Shown piece after piece: positions 1 to 8,387 of a stretch of 64,000 nucleotides of DNA (the first letter of the stretch is position 1; the number at the start of each line of letters is the position of its first letter). Position numbers and translations under genes: made by a program. The DNA is from Xanthobacteraceae bacterium. Its GTDB lineage: Bacteria > Pseudomonadota > Alphaproteobacteria > Rhizobiales > Xanthobacteraceae. The notes under the pieces are model-generated. The model saw nothing but the letters and a program-made list of their open reading frames with translations, made no database searches and had not been told where the DNA came from. Where the stretch lies: the NCBI GenBank assembly GCA_029266425.1, contig JAQSWY010000030.1, positions 1 to 64,000 on the forward strand. Direction: 5' to 3'.

Positions 1-478
1 ATCTGCGTCGGCGTCAGCATCCGCATCGGCGTCCGCATCCGCGTCAGCATCGGCGTCCGCGTCAGCATCTGCGTCCGCATCCGCGTCGGCATCAGCATCG
101 GCGTCCGCGTCAGCATCTGCGTCAGCGTCCGCATCCGCGTCGGCATCAGCATCGGCGTCCGCGTCAGCATCTGCGTCAGCGTCCGCATCGGCATCCGCAT
201 CGGCATCCGCATCGGCATCGGCGTCAGCATCTGCGTCAGCATCCGCATCCGCATCGGCGTCAGCGTCCGCATCGGCGTCAGCATCGGCATCCGCATCGGC
301 GTCAGCATCTGCGTCAGCATCCGCATCCGCATCGGCGTCAGCGTCCGCATCGGCGTCAGCATCGGCGTCCGCGTCGGCATCCGCATCGGCGTCAGCGTCA
401 GCGTCAGCATCCGCATCGGCGTCCGCGTCGGCATCCGCATCCGCGTCGGCGTCAGCATCTGCGTCGGCGTCAGCATCC
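1..478. repeat. Degenerate hexanucleotide tandem repeat encoding (Asp-Ala)n
   Basis: Nearly every six bases on the plus strand read GC[G/A]TC[N]; on the minus strand this is alternating GAY/GCN codons. Higher-order units of roughly 54-66 bp recur, for example the blocks around 60-120 and 120-180. Wobble positions vary while the Asp-Ala pattern is kept, which suggests selection on the protein. The array continues past base 1, so its full length is unknown. Confidence 0.9.
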
Positions 479-903
479 GTGTCGTCGCGGCCGCCGCCGC
501 CACCACCACCGCCGGCAATGAGAGCGGCGCCGCCAGCAAGGGCGCCGAGCGCCAGGAGGACAGGCGCTATGCTTGCGCCCACGAGCTGATCGACCGAAGC
601 AATCTCGGTGAAATGGAAATCCGCCAGGCCGGACGAGTGTTGCCCCTGCCAGAGCGTCCCGTCGTCATCCTGCAGCACGAGATCGTTCTGCTGCCCGCCT
701 TCGAAGGTCGCGAAAAAATTCTCGATGCGGATCGTGGCTCCCGAATGGAGCCGCAGGATCAGGTCGAGGCCCTCACGGTGGTAGGCCGCGACATCGCGCG
801 GACTGTAGGGCAGGGTGACGACACTGGGCGCGTTCACCTCGATGTCCGACAAGGATACGGTTCGGGCAGAGCCGTCAGCTTTGGTGGTGACTGTAGCCGG
901 CAT
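1..903 (-). CDS. BapA-type giant adhesin, N-terminal part (truncated by window edge)
   Basis: The minus-strand frame from the ATG at 901-903 stays open to base 1, so 301 residues are visible and the C-terminus lies outside. AAGGGGA precedes the start. Residues 1-125 resemble the N-terminal prefix domain of BapA/LapF-type type I-secreted adhesins: a short beta-rich module with [17 protein letters not shown] and [14 protein letters not shown] hydrophobic Ala/Leu/Gly-rich stretch (about residues 115-132), a poly-Gly linker and then a pure Asp-Ala dipeptide repeat from about residue 142 follow. There is no Sec signal, as expected for a type I substrate whose signal is C-terminal. By family, such proteins mediate cell-cell and surface adhesion in biofilms. 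The acidic repeat may be a spacer or bind Ca2+ (inference). No type I exporter is in the window. Confidence 0.75.
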   Translation of the reverse strand, partial: MPATVTTKADGSARTVSLSDIEVNAPSVVTLPYSPRDVAAYHREGLDLILRLHSGATIRIENFFATFEGGQQNDLVLQDDDGTLWQGQHSSGLADFHFTEIASVDQLVGASIAPVLLALGALAGGAALIAGGGGGGGGRDDTDADADADADADADADADADADADADADADADADADADADADADADADADADADADADADADADADADADADADADADADADADADADADADADADADADADADADADADADADADADADADADADADADADADADADADADADADADADADADADADAD

Positions 904-1282
904 AAGTTTTCCCCTTGACTACCGCCCGCGTGAACCTTGATCTGCCAATCCGTTCGTATCCGGTCGGACAGCACGCGTGCAGGTCAGCGCCGACATCCCC
1001 ATCAGCGCGGCATAGAACAGGTGAGTGGGCAGGTAGTTTTCGAGAATTCAGAGCCTCTTCGAGAGCGCGCCCGTGGGCGCGCACCCGTCATTCCGGTTGT
1101 GCTCAAGTTGCAGGCCAGCAGATCAGAAACAGTGCGAATCACATATGGGCGCGCTCAAAACTGTGAAGGCGCCGTAGAGGAAGCATGCTGCGTGACGCAA
1201 CGTCTTTTCCAAGGATGATTTCTTTAGGCTAAATCCGATATAGCTTGTGAGCTAACGAATGCCTGTCGCAAGGAGGCGACAC
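904..1282. other. Intergenic region between adhesin and AraC regulator
   Basis: I see no convincing gene here. Short overlapping frames on both strands lack family features and good ribosome-binding sites. The part next to 904 should hold the adhesin promoter (minus strand). Confidence 0.4.
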
Positions 1283-2194
1283 TCATTTCTGCGCCTGATG
1301 GCGGAACGCTGCCGGAGTGGTGCCTACGACCCTGCGAAATGTCCGCGTCAGACTCACTTGATCGGAGAATCCGCATTCGAGGGCAATGGTCGCGGTGGGT
1401 GTCTTGGTTTCGCTGAGCAAGCGCCGAGCGCGATCGATCCGGCATCGGATGACGAACTGGTACAGCGTCATGCCCGTGGTCTGCTTGAACAGGCGACCGA
1501 GATGGTCCGGCCCCATCCCCGTTCCCGCGGCGATGTCGCTTATCGACAGTTGATCACTGAGCCGGCTTTCCACAGTCTCGCGGATGCGAGTGAGGTTCCT
1601 GGCGCTGAGCTTGCCATCCGGCGCCTGCACGGCCTGCGGCCCGAGGCTTGAATGTTTCCTCAGCAGATGCGCGGCCAAAGCTCGGACGATGTGGTCGATA
1701 TATAATCCCGACGAACGCGGATCGCCGTCGAGCGCCTCGCGCGCCTCGTGGCAGAGCTGTTCCACGAAGGGATCGAAAGTCCCGGCCCGCGGAAGGATCT
1801 GTATCGTTTCCGGCAGCTCCTGGCAGATGCTCTCCGCCACCTCGTCGAACACCGCCCGTCGGATATAGAGATGGGTCGTCCGGATGGGCGCCTTCAGGTC
1901 GACATGGCAGCTGGCGCCATTCGGCACGATGCACACCGCGCCGGGCAGCGCGCGCACTTCATTGCTGGAGTTGCGAATCGTGAGCCTGCCACTGAGCGAG
2001 CCGGCATTGAGCACTCCGACCAGAATGTCCGGTCGCGCGTCGAAACCCCGCGTGTAAGGCAGCTCGGCCTGAGTTGAGAGAAAGACGGACGACCAGCCCA
2101 ACCCCGCGCTGGTCTTCAGGACGCTGAAATTGGCGAGCCCGACGAAGCCATGCGTCTCTTCCGCCCGGAATTCGGTTGCACAATAAAAATCCAT
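1283..2194 (-). CDS. AraC/XylS family transcriptional regulator
   Basis: A 303-residue protein. The first ~170 residues form an AraC-type sensing domain (AraC_binding_2-like, with LYIRRAVFDEVAE near residue 110). The last ~100 residues carry two helix-turn-helix motifs: ISDIAAGTGMGPDHLGRLFK, then TIALECGFSDQVSLTRTFRR with the typical closing GTTPAAFR. It is expected to be a cytoplasmic DNA-binding activator responding to a small molecule. It stands alone, upstream of the adhesin gene on the same strand with a 380-base gap. Control of the adhesin is possible but unsupported. Confidence 0.85.
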   Translation of the reverse strand: MDFYCATEFRAEETHGFVGLANFSVLKTSAGLGWSSVFLSTQAELPYTRGFDARPDILVGVLNAGSLSGRLTIRNSSNEVRALPGAVCIVPNGASCHVDLKAPIRTTHLYIRRAVFDEVAESICQELPETIQILPRAGTFDPFVEQLCHEAREALDGDPRSSGLYIDHIVRALAAHLLRKHSSLGPQAVQAPDGKLSARNLTRIRETVESRLSDQLSISDIAAGTGMGPDHLGRLFKQTTGMTLYQFVIRCRIDRARRLLSETKTPTATIALECGFSDQVSLTRTFRRVVGTTPAAFRHQAQK

Positions 2195-2981
2195 GCCAAC
2201 ACCGCTCGATATCGGTTATGGTAAATTACTACCAATAATGAGAAGGTATTTAGCTGAAGGCCCCAGAGCCTGTGCTTGCATCTCTCCCTAGTCGTTCGAT
2301 TTTTATAGTTGTAGAGAGAATCATATCACCAAGATTGACCTTGGCTATACGACGTCTGCCTATTCCATGAAATTCTACGCGGACGGAAGCAGCGTCTTAT
2401 CAAAAACCGACGCGGGTTGATCGATTTCGATTTTCGTCACATTTGCGCCTTGGTAGCTACAAATTGCTGCAACTGCCGGTGTAGGTGTCAATTTCGTGAA
2501 TATGCGCGCCTTTTCAGCATCCCTGGGCGATCGCGGGCTCGCACCGGCGGTCAGTCGAGGGCCGCGCGAGCGGTTTTCACACTGTGGCACTTAGCTGTGA
2601 AAGATCCGGCCATGTCGCCAATGCCGCACGTCAAAACAGCGATACGTCAAGAATTGAAATATCGATTCGCTCAATTCAGTACAGGAGGGTCTATCTTTGG
2701 CCGTGCTTTGGCGGAGTAACCGCCATCGCGCGATGGGCCCACGATGCGCCTTCAGCTCGCGAGATTTGACCCCCGGCACTGCGATGGCCATTCATGGATA
2801 TCGCTCGGTTCGGGATTGCACTGGGCGAACTGAATAGCCGCGCGAGGGGCTCGACAACGGCGGATGTATCGCTGAAGCGCCAGTTGCGGCCGCAACCGCC
2901 TTCAGGTGTTTGGTCTATATCATCTCTAAAATGGAACTGATTTTCAGGACCCGCTATTCTCGATCCGGGAGGCGCGGATAC
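2195..2981. other. Gene-poor, relatively AT-rich region
   Basis: About 790 bases without a convincing gene. Base composition is richer in A+T than the surrounding genes, especially 2220-2480. Short frames on both strands show no family resemblance. The AraC promoter should lie at the 2195 end (minus strand). Together with the SDR remnant and the tRNA to the right it looks like a decayed or variable segment. Confidence 0.45.
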
Positions 2982-3227
2982 ATGGACGAGCGTGACTTCG
3001 ACGTCCTCATGGCGATCTACAGGTACTGGCGGATCCACCGCATCACTACCCTTACTATTGGCGAACTGTTGGACAGCCTGGAGAGATCGCTACCCGAGGT
3101 GAACCTGGAAGGCGTTCTCGATCATCTGCTCGAGGAAGAGCTGATTGAGCGCGAGGCGACGTTCCTGCGGCTCACTGCCAAGGGTGTCGCGGCCGTTCTC
3201 CAGCGCCTGCAGACGGGCGGAAATTGA
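2982..3227 (+). CDS. Small winged-helix-like hypothetical protein
   Basis: An 81-residue protein starting at MDERDFDV, chosen because GGAGG lies 9 bases upstream; an in-frame upstream ATG at 2910 has no such site. The content looks like a compact winged helix: alpha-helical MDERDFDVLMAIYRYWR, ITTLTIGELLDSLE, then LEGVLDHLLEEELIEREATFLRLTAKGVAAVL, where the last part resembles a beta-wing plus helix of MarR/PadR-type DNA-binding folds. No family name can be given. It lies alone in a gene-poor stretch near a tRNA and may be accessory. Confidence 0.5.
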   Translation: MDERDFDVLMAIYRYWRIHRITTLTIGELLDSLERSLPEVNLEGVLDHLLEEELIEREATFLRLTAKGVAAVLQRLQTGGN

Positions 3228-3277
3228 AGGATACAGCAGCGGCCACAATCGATGCTTCGCTCCATCGGCCTCATGTT

Positions 3278-3411
3278 TCAGACCTGAGCCGTGCCGCCGT
3301 CGACACTGAGTTCCGCGCTGGTGATGAAGCTGCTTTCGTCACTCGCAAGAAACAGGGCAGCCGACGCCACCTCTTCCGGCCGGCCGAGGCGGCGCAGCGA
3401 GCGGAGCGGTC
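3278..3411 (-). pseudogene. Remnant of a short-chain dehydrogenase C-terminus
   Basis: On the minus strand the frame reads [19 protein letters not shown], then [17 protein letters not shown] and a stop at 3278-3280. This is the typical last 40 residues of an SDR enzyme. No Rossmann core, NNAG motif or catalytic YxxxK exists upstream, and the tRNA gene begins about 140 bases away. It is therefore a 3' fragment of a gene lost by deletion or integration. The intact SDR at 17242-18021 has a similar tail, but I cannot show they are related. Confidence 0.75.
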
Positions 3412-3553
3412 TGATAAAGCGCGAGGTGCTTCACACCAAGGCGCTTGCGGCGCGCAAAATTCGGGGCCGCGCCGTGGCTGGAGAGTGTCCAGAGGCGGCC
3501 GAAGTCACCGACGAACAATGAGTCGGCCAGGATCATTGATTTATGGGAGAATT

Positions 3554-3628
3554 TGGAGCGGGCGATGGGATTCGAACCCACGACCCCAACCTTGGCAAGG
3601 TTGTGCTCTACCCCTGAGCTACACCCGC
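3554..3628 (-). tRNA. tRNA-Gly (anticodon GCC)
   Basis: The minus strand folds as a full cloverleaf. Acceptor GCGGGTG pairs with CGCCCGC (one G-U), the D arm is GCTCAGGGGTAGAGC, the anticodon stem CAACC/GGTTG encloses loop TTGCCAA with anticodon GCC, and the T arm holds GGTTCGAATCC. Discriminator T and an encoded CCA end at 3554. The 3' side faces the SDR remnant and the gene-poor stretch, the usual orientation for an integration site. Confidence 0.96.
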
Positions 3629-3848
3629 ACCGCTCCTTCGAAGGACGTGGCCGTCGGGCCGGCGCCTCGAATGGGCCGCTTCTATGCCCCATGCTGCGGG
3701 CGATTGCAACAGGCTTGGCGTCGGCTTTTTTCACCGAGCCCGCATTCTCTGGCGCGACCTTGCCGCCGGCGGTAAGACAGAGGGCGTTGCTGGAAATCGA
3801 GCCGCGGGCGGATCCTCCCGTCGCGCCGGGGCAGAACCGGAGAGCCGC

Positions 3849-4739
3849 ATGCGCAGCCTGACCGTCGCCGCGACCCAGATGGCCTGCGATTGGGATCGCG
3901 CCGGCAATATTGCCCGTGCCGAGCGACTGGTGCGCGCCGCAGCAGGCCGCGGGGCGCAGCTGATATTGCTGCAGGAACTCTTCGAGACCCCCTATTTCTG
4001 CCAGGACCAGCTCTACGAGCATCTCGGCCTCGCCCAGCCCTTCGAGGGCAACCCTTTGATCGCGCATTTCTCGAGCCTCGCCCGCGAGCTCGGCGTGGTG
4101 CTGCCGCTCAGCTTCTTCGAGCGCGCCGGCGAGGCCGCCTTCAACAGCCTCGCCATGATCGATGCCGACGGCAGCGTGCTCGGCCTTTACCGCAAGAGCC
4201 ACATCCCGGATGGGCCGGGCTATACCGAGAAATTCTACTTCACCCCCGGCGACACCGGCTTCCGGGTCTGGCAGACCCGGGCTGGCCGTATCGGCGTCGG
4301 CATTTGCTGGGACCAGTGGTTCCCGGAATGCGCGCGCGCCATGGCGCTGATGGGCGCCGAGGTGCTGCTCTATCCGACCGCGATCGGTTCCGAGCCGCAC
4401 GACCCTCACCTCGATTCCTCAAGCCATTGGCAGCGCGTCATGCAGGGCCATGCCGGGGCGAACCTGGTGCCGCTCGTGGCCTCCAACCGCATCGGCCGTG
4501 AGGATGGCCGCAACGGCACCTCCATGACCTTCTACGGCTCGTCCTTCATCGCCGATCCCACCGGCGCGAAGGTTGCGGAAGCGGGCCGCGAGGAAGAGAC
4601 GGTGCTGACCGCGACCTTCGATCTCGATGCCGTCGCGCAGCAGCGCCGCTCATGGGGCGTGTTCCGCGACCGCCGGCCGGAGCTTTATGGCGCGCTGGCG
4701 ACGCTGGACGGGCGCCATCCCGTCGCCAGTGCACGCTGA
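3849..4739 (+). CDS. aguB: N-carbamoylputrescine amidase
   Basis: A 296-residue nitrilase-superfamily protein that hydrolyses N-carbamoylputrescine to putrescine, CO2 and ammonia. The catalytic Glu-Lys-Cys triad is visible: Glu43 in LLQELFETPYF, Lys116 in YRKSHIPDGPGY and Cys153 in GICWDQWFPE; these motifs are characteristic of plant and bacterial AguB. The start MRSLTVAATQ is preceded by GGAG and fits the family length; an in-frame upstream ATG would add 55 unrelated residues. The next gene, agmatine deiminase, follows 11 bases later, so the pair forms a two-step agmatine-to-putrescine operon. Confidence 0.95.
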   Translation: MRSLTVAATQMACDWDRAGNIARAERLVRAAAGRGAQLILLQELFETPYFCQDQLYEHLGLAQPFEGNPLIAHFSSLARELGVVLPLSFFERAGEAAFNSLAMIDADGSVLGLYRKSHIPDGPGYTEKFYFTPGDTGFRVWQTRAGRIGVGICWDQWFPECARAMALMGAEVLLYPTAIGSEPHDPHLDSSSHWQRVMQGHAGANLVPLVASNRIGREDGRNGTSMTFYGSSFIADPTGAKVAEAGREEETVLTATFDLDAVAQQRRSWGVFRDRRPELYGALATLDGRHPVASAR

Positions 4740-4750
4740 GGCCCGGCGCC

Positions 4751-5845
4751 ATGGCCGAGACGCTCTCCTCTACGCCCGCCGCCGACGGCTTCCGCATGCC
4801 CGCCGAATGGGAGACGCATGCCGGCTGCTGGATGATCTGGCCGGAGCGGGCGGACAATTGGCGCAACGGGGCGGGGCCGGGACAGGCCGCCTTCGCCGCG
4901 GTCGCCAGCGCCATCGCCCGCTTCGAGCCGCTCACCATGCTGGTCTCGGCAGACCAGTGGGCCAATGCCCGCGCCCGGTTGCCCGCTCATGTGCGGCTGA
5001 TCGAGACCTCCACCGACGATTCCTGGTGCCGCGACAGCGGACCGAGCTTCGTCACCGATGCCAAGGGCCGGCTGCGCGGCGTCGACTGGGAGTTCAACGC
5101 CTGGGGTGGGCTCTATGCGCCCTGGGAGGCGGACCGGCTGCTCGCCGCCAAGGTGCTGGAGGTGGAGCGCGCCCCACGCTATCGGGCGCCTCTGGTGCTG
5201 GAGGGCGGCTCTATCCATGTCGATGGCAAGGGCACGGTGCTCACCACGGAGGAGTGCCTGCTCAATCCGAACCGCAATCCCGAGCTCACCCGCGTCGAGA
5301 TCGAGGAACATCTCAAGGATTATCTCGGCGTCTCGACCGTGATCTGGCTCGGCGCCGGGCTGATAAACGACGAGACCTCCGGCCATATCGACAATCTCGC
5401 CTGCTTCGTGCGCCCGGGCGTGGTGGCACTCACCTGGTGCGAGGACCCGAGCGATCCGCAATATGCCATCTCGCGCGATGCTTATGAGCGGCTCTCAAAG
5501 GCCCGGGACGCGCACGGTCGCGCGCTCGAGATCGTCAAGCTGCCGCTGCCAGGGCCGCTGCTCCGCACCGCTCAGGAAGCCATCGACGCTAGCCCGCCCT
5601 CGCACGGCACGATGAGCCGAGGCGCCGGCGAGCGGTTAGGTGCGTCCTACGCCAATTTCTATATCGGCAATGGCCTGATATTGATGCCCGAGCTCGATCC
5701 GCGCACTGACGAGGAGGCGCGCGGCATCCTGGCGAAGCTGTTTCCGGATCGCCAGGTGATCGGCCTGCCGACCCGCGAGATCCTGCTCGGCGGCGGCAAT
5801 ATTCATTGCATCACCCAGCAGCAGCCGGCGGGTATTCCCGGCTGA
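4751..5845 (+). CDS. aguA: Agmatine deiminase
   Basis: A 364-residue peptidylarginine-deiminase-type (guanidino-modifying) enzyme converting agmatine to N-carbamoylputrescine and ammonia. Family motifs are present: MPAEWETHAGCWMIWPER at the N-terminus, STDDSWCRDSGP, EGGSIHVDGKG, ETSGHIDNLACF and the C-terminal GGGNIHCITQQQP holding the nucleophilic Cys (about residue 353). The start MAETLSS follows aguB by 11 bases; an upstream ATG lies inside aguB. It probably feeds agmatine nitrogen into polyamine metabolism. A double hairpin follows the stop. Confidence 0.95.
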   Translation: MAETLSSTPAADGFRMPAEWETHAGCWMIWPERADNWRNGAGPGQAAFAAVASAIARFEPLTMLVSADQWANARARLPAHVRLIETSTDDSWCRDSGPSFVTDAKGRLRGVDWEFNAWGGLYAPWEADRLLAAKVLEVERAPRYRAPLVLEGGSIHVDGKGTVLTTEECLLNPNRNPELTRVEIEEHLKDYLGVSTVIWLGAGLINDETSGHIDNLACFVRPGVVALTWCEDPSDPQYAISRDAYERLSKARDAHGRALEIVKLPLPGPLLRTAQEAIDASPPSHGTMSRGAGERLGASYANFYIGNGLILMPELDPRTDEEARGILAKLFPDRQVIGLPTREILLGGGNIHCITQQQPAGIPG

Positions 5846-5885
5846 AGCCACACCCGCCCTTCGAGGGCGAAGTCTTCGCAACGCA

Positions 5886-5936
5886 CAGAGCCCTTGTCGA
5901 TGCGGATGATGTCCATCCGTATCGACAAGGGCTCTG
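5886..5936. terminator. Long 22-bp hairpin between convergent genes
   Basis: Two 22-base arms beginning CAGAGCCCTTGTCGAT pair around a 7-base loop with one G-U pair. It sits between the ends of aguA (plus) and mucR (minus) and can act as a bidirectional terminator. It lacks a clear U tract, so Rho-independent function is inferred. Confidence 0.65.
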
Positions 5937-5943
5937 CTGTTCA

Positions 5944-5966
5944 GCGGGGCGGAATCTCCGCCCCGC
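5944..5966. terminator. Second GC-rich hairpin beside mucR 3' end
   Basis: GCGGGGCGGA pairs perfectly with TCCGCCCCGC around a 3-base loop, 14 bases beyond the mucR stop codon. It is a likely mucR terminator, in tandem with the 22-bp hairpin to its left. Confidence 0.65.
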
Positions 5967-5979
5967 AATGCGCAACGTC

Positions 5980-6450
5980 TCAGGCGGCGACCTTCTTGGC
6001 GCGGCCGCGGCCCTTGACGGGCGCGGGCGGCGGGGTCGGCTTCTTGCGCTGCTGGCCGAGGCCCATCTTCTTGGCCAGGTTCGACCGCGCTGCAGCATAG
6101 CTCGGCGCCACCATGGGATAGTCGTTCGGCAGACCCCACTTGGCGCGGTATTCCTCAGGGGTCATGTTGTATTTGGTACGCAGATGGCGCTTCAGCGACT
6201 TGAACTTCAGGCCGTCTTCCAGGCACACAATATATTCGGGGGTGACCGATTTCTTGATCGACACCGCCGGCTTCAGCACTTCGTCAGCGACCACCGGGGC
6301 CGGATTGCCGAGGCGAAGCAGCGCGCCGTGGACCTTTGAAATGAGTTCCGGCAGCTCAGACGCCGGGACCGAGTTGTTACCGACGAACGCGGCGACGACG
6401 TCTGCCGTCAGGCCGAGAAAATCGGTGGTCGAGCTGCTTTGTTCAGACAT
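5980..6450 (-). CDS. mucR: MucR/Ros family zinc-finger transcriptional regulator
   Basis: A 156-residue protein with the conserved Ros/MucR core: [22 protein letters not shown], then [26 protein letters not shown]. The single Cys/His arrangement is that of MucR, a prokaryotic zinc-finger, H-NS-like regulator that binds AT-rich DNA and oligomerises through its N-terminus. In rhizobia and Brucella it represses many surface-polysaccharide, motility and virulence genes. A basic Pro/Lys tail closes the protein. GGAGG lies just upstream of the start. An AT-rich 330-base region follows and may hold autoregulatory sites. Confidence 0.92.
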   Translation of the reverse strand: MSEQSSSTTDFLGLTADVVAAFVGNNSVPASELPELISKVHGALLRLGNPAPVVADEVLKPAVSIKKSVTPEYIVCLEDGLKFKSLKRHLRTKYNMTPEEYRAKWGLPNDYPMVAPSYAAARSNLAKKMGLGQQRKKPTPPPAPVKGRGRAKKVAA

Positions 6451-6784
6451 TTATTTCCTCCATGGCAACGACCGGGATTTAACAGCATTTATGGAAACGT
6501 CAACACGGGAACAATATCTGCATAAACAAATTCCTGAGAATATAGACTCGTTGTTCCTCGCCGAAGTGCGCCCGACTTTGCCGAAAGCCAAGCTTAATAA
6601 GAGACGTACTCAATCAAATCGGGATATCCTTACCGTACGCCAACGATTCCCGAGACTCACCACCCAAAGTATTTGCTCGGCGACTTGCCAATGCAATGAG
6701 CGCAGCCGGACGAGTTCGCTCAAGGATGCGCCAGCGCCCGCTGATCAGTCCAGCTATAGATTAGATTCTCGTCTTCCTCTATGT
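6451..6784. other. AT-rich intergenic region (mucR promoter, Nit1C operon end)
   Basis: This 334-base gap lies upstream of mucR and downstream of the last gene of the Nit1C operon. It is clearly richer in A+T than its neighbours, for example around 6520-6680. That fits a mucR promoter with MucR self-binding (inference). I see no gene and no strong hairpin. Confidence 0.4.
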
Positions 6785-7429
6785 CTATTCGTAGATGTAA
6801 TCGAAGAACGCACGCTCCAGATCGACTGTCCGACGAAAGTATTCTGCGGCACTCTTCCGTTCGGAATCATCGATGAGGTCGTGAATACGGTCGAGCTCCG
6901 AGCGCAGCCAGTAGACGAAATCACGGAATCCGCGAGCGTTGTGGAGCGTTATCCACTCGGCATGGATGAAATCCGCCGGCAACGGATACTTTTGGTCGGC
7001 CCATTCGAGATAGATGCCCTCGGCGACGGTGAGCACGGCGAGGCAATTGGCATAGCGCCGGCTTTCCGCCGCGTCCGTCAGCAATGCCCGGAACTGGGTG
7101 GTGACAGCGGCCAGCGGGGGTTCGTTGCGCTCGCTCTCGGGAACACCCAATGCATTGAACGAGCGCTGGAAATAGGTGTTTTCGTCGCTCGTGATCATCG
7201 CCGCGAACTGGGCGAGCCGGATCCGCGCGGGATAGAGATCGGCGCTGGCGATGGCGGCGCCGAGCAGCGCGACGAAGCGGTCGATGAACTGATAATCCTG
7301 GACCAGATAGCGCCGCATCACCTGGTGTGGCACCGCGCCGCGGAAGATTTCGTCCACAAAACGATGGTTTATTGCAGCATTCCAGTTCGTGGCATTGTCG
7401 GCACGCAAGCGTTCGCTGAAGCTCGGCAT
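6785..7429 (-). CDS. TenA-like protein (TenA_E type), last gene of the extended Nit1C operon
   Basis: A 214-residue all-helical TenA/heme-oxygenase-fold protein. Classic TenA (thiaminase II, aminopyrimidine aminohydrolase) uses an Asp near residue 44, a Cys near 135 and a Glu near 205. Here Asp45 in VQDYQF and Glu205 in DLERAFFD are kept. The nucleophilic Cys position reads TVAEGIYLEWAD with no Cys, as in TenA_E-type proteins, and the usual Tyr47 appears as Phe. By eye it therefore need not be a thiamin-salvage enzyme. AGGAG precedes the start. It lies 76 bases after the LnmK-like gene on the same strand. No thi genes are nearby, so a role in the Nit1C product pathway is inferred. Confidence 0.75.
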   Translation of the reverse strand: MPSFSERLRADNATNWNAAINHRFVDEIFRGAVPHQVMRRYLVQDYQFIDRFVALLGAAIASADLYPARIRLAQFAAMITSDENTYFQRSFNALGVPESERNEPPLAAVTTQFRALLTDAAESRRYANCLAVLTVAEGIYLEWADQKYPLPADFIHAEWITLHNARGFRDFVYWLRSELDRIHDLIDDSERKSAAEYFRRTVDLERAFFDYIYE

Positions 7430-7505
7430 ATTGCTCTCCTGCCTATTCCAGGCCGGTTCGCTCTATGCGGCTTCGCGCGCGCCGTCGACGATCATCTGGA
7501 GATGA

Positions 7506-8375
7506 TCAGTCGAGCGCGATCAATTTTTCGGTGAAGACATCGGCGAGCACAGCATCATCCGCATTACGGACGATCCGGCACCAGTGCGCGAGGCGGCTGG
7601 CACCAAGACGCTCGCCCATCAGCCGCACCACGACGCGGTCACCGATCTCGACATTGCCATAATAGAGAATGTCACGTTGAAGTGTCGAACTTGTACTTAA
7701 GTTGAAGAATTCCCATTCAGCGCGATCGACGAAGGCCTGAAACGCCGCGAAATAGAGGAAATCGGCACCGTTGAAATCCTGCGATGGGCAGGGATTGATC
7801 GTCATCTCCCGGTGCATCCGTCCAGCCGCGCGGGCAAAGCCGAAATGCTCGTCCCAGTCGCCGCCGCGCAGCCGCGCCGCCAGCGCCGCAGCGCCGCCGA
7901 ACCCCGTTGTCGGGGCCGCCTCGGGAAACAGGTCGAGTGCGACACGGGCGACCGAGCGATTGCGCCCCGGTATGCCGCGCTTGACGAAGACGGACGACAG
8001 TTCCACCCGGCCGACGCTGCGGCCGCGGCAGCGCAGTTCGTGCAGGCTGGCGAATTGGGTACGGGAGATACGGGCGATCCGCGATTCGATCGCGAGTTCG
8101 TCATGCTCGCGCAGCACGCCGAACGCCGCATCGTTGATCGTCACCGCACAGAAGGCGGCATAGACCGGATTGCCTTCGGGATCGCGGAAGTCCGGCACCG
8201 CGCGTCCCGCGAGTTGGGCAAGCAACTGCCAATGGCGATGGCCGAGCTCCTTCAGGAGCCAGGTCTCGGACAGTCCGCCAAGGCTGAGATGCGGCATGCC
8301 GAGCATGATACGGTCCAGCACGTCACGGCAGGCGAGAGCGCCGATCGTGCCGAGCGAGGGAAAGGCGAAGTTCAT
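7506..8375 (-). CDS. LnmK/Pnap_2097-like hot-dog fold biosynthesis protein
   Basis: A 289-residue protein resembling the double hot-dog LnmK family (bifunctional acyltransferase/decarboxylase of leinamycin biosynthesis) and its Pnap_2097-type relatives. Marks are MPHLSLGGLSETWLLKELGH near the N-terminus, ARISRTQFASLHELRC in the middle, and INPCPSQDFNGADFLYFAAF then QAFVDRAEWEF in the second half. LnmK acts on acyl carrier protein-bound methylmalonyl groups. No carrier protein or polyketide synthase is in the window, so the substrate here is unknown. It begins 12 bases after the flavoprotein gene, with GAGGGA upstream, and is very probably co-transcribed with Nit1C. Confidence 0.75.
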   Translation of the reverse strand: MNFAFPSLGTIGALACRDVLDRIMLGMPHLSLGGLSETWLLKELGHRHWQLLAQLAGRAVPDFRDPEGNPVYAAFCAVTINDAAFGVLREHDELAIESRIARISRTQFASLHELRCRGRSVGRVELSSVFVKRGIPGRNRSVARVALDLFPEAAPTTGFGGAAALAARLRGGDWDEHFGFARAAGRMHREMTINPCPSQDFNGADFLYFAAFQAFVDRAEWEFFNLSTSSTLQRDILYYGNVEIGDRVVVRLMGERLGASRLAHWCRIVRNADDAVLADVFTEKLIALD

Positions 8376-8387
8376 GCCGGGAATCCC

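Noticed and set aside
1..478. CRISPR-like array at the left end
   Set aside because: The repeat unit is six bases with no unique spacers, and the minus strand keeps an open Asp-Ala reading frame.
915..1218. Small overlapping frames between the adhesin and AraC genes
   Set aside because: Low-complexity Arg/Ser-rich translations without ribosome sites; probably non-coding.
2291..2421. Short plus-strand frame with KFYADGSSVLSKTDAG, like a fragment of a repeat protein
   Set aside because: Only 43 codons, no start signal and no clear family, so it is not listed as a pseudogene.
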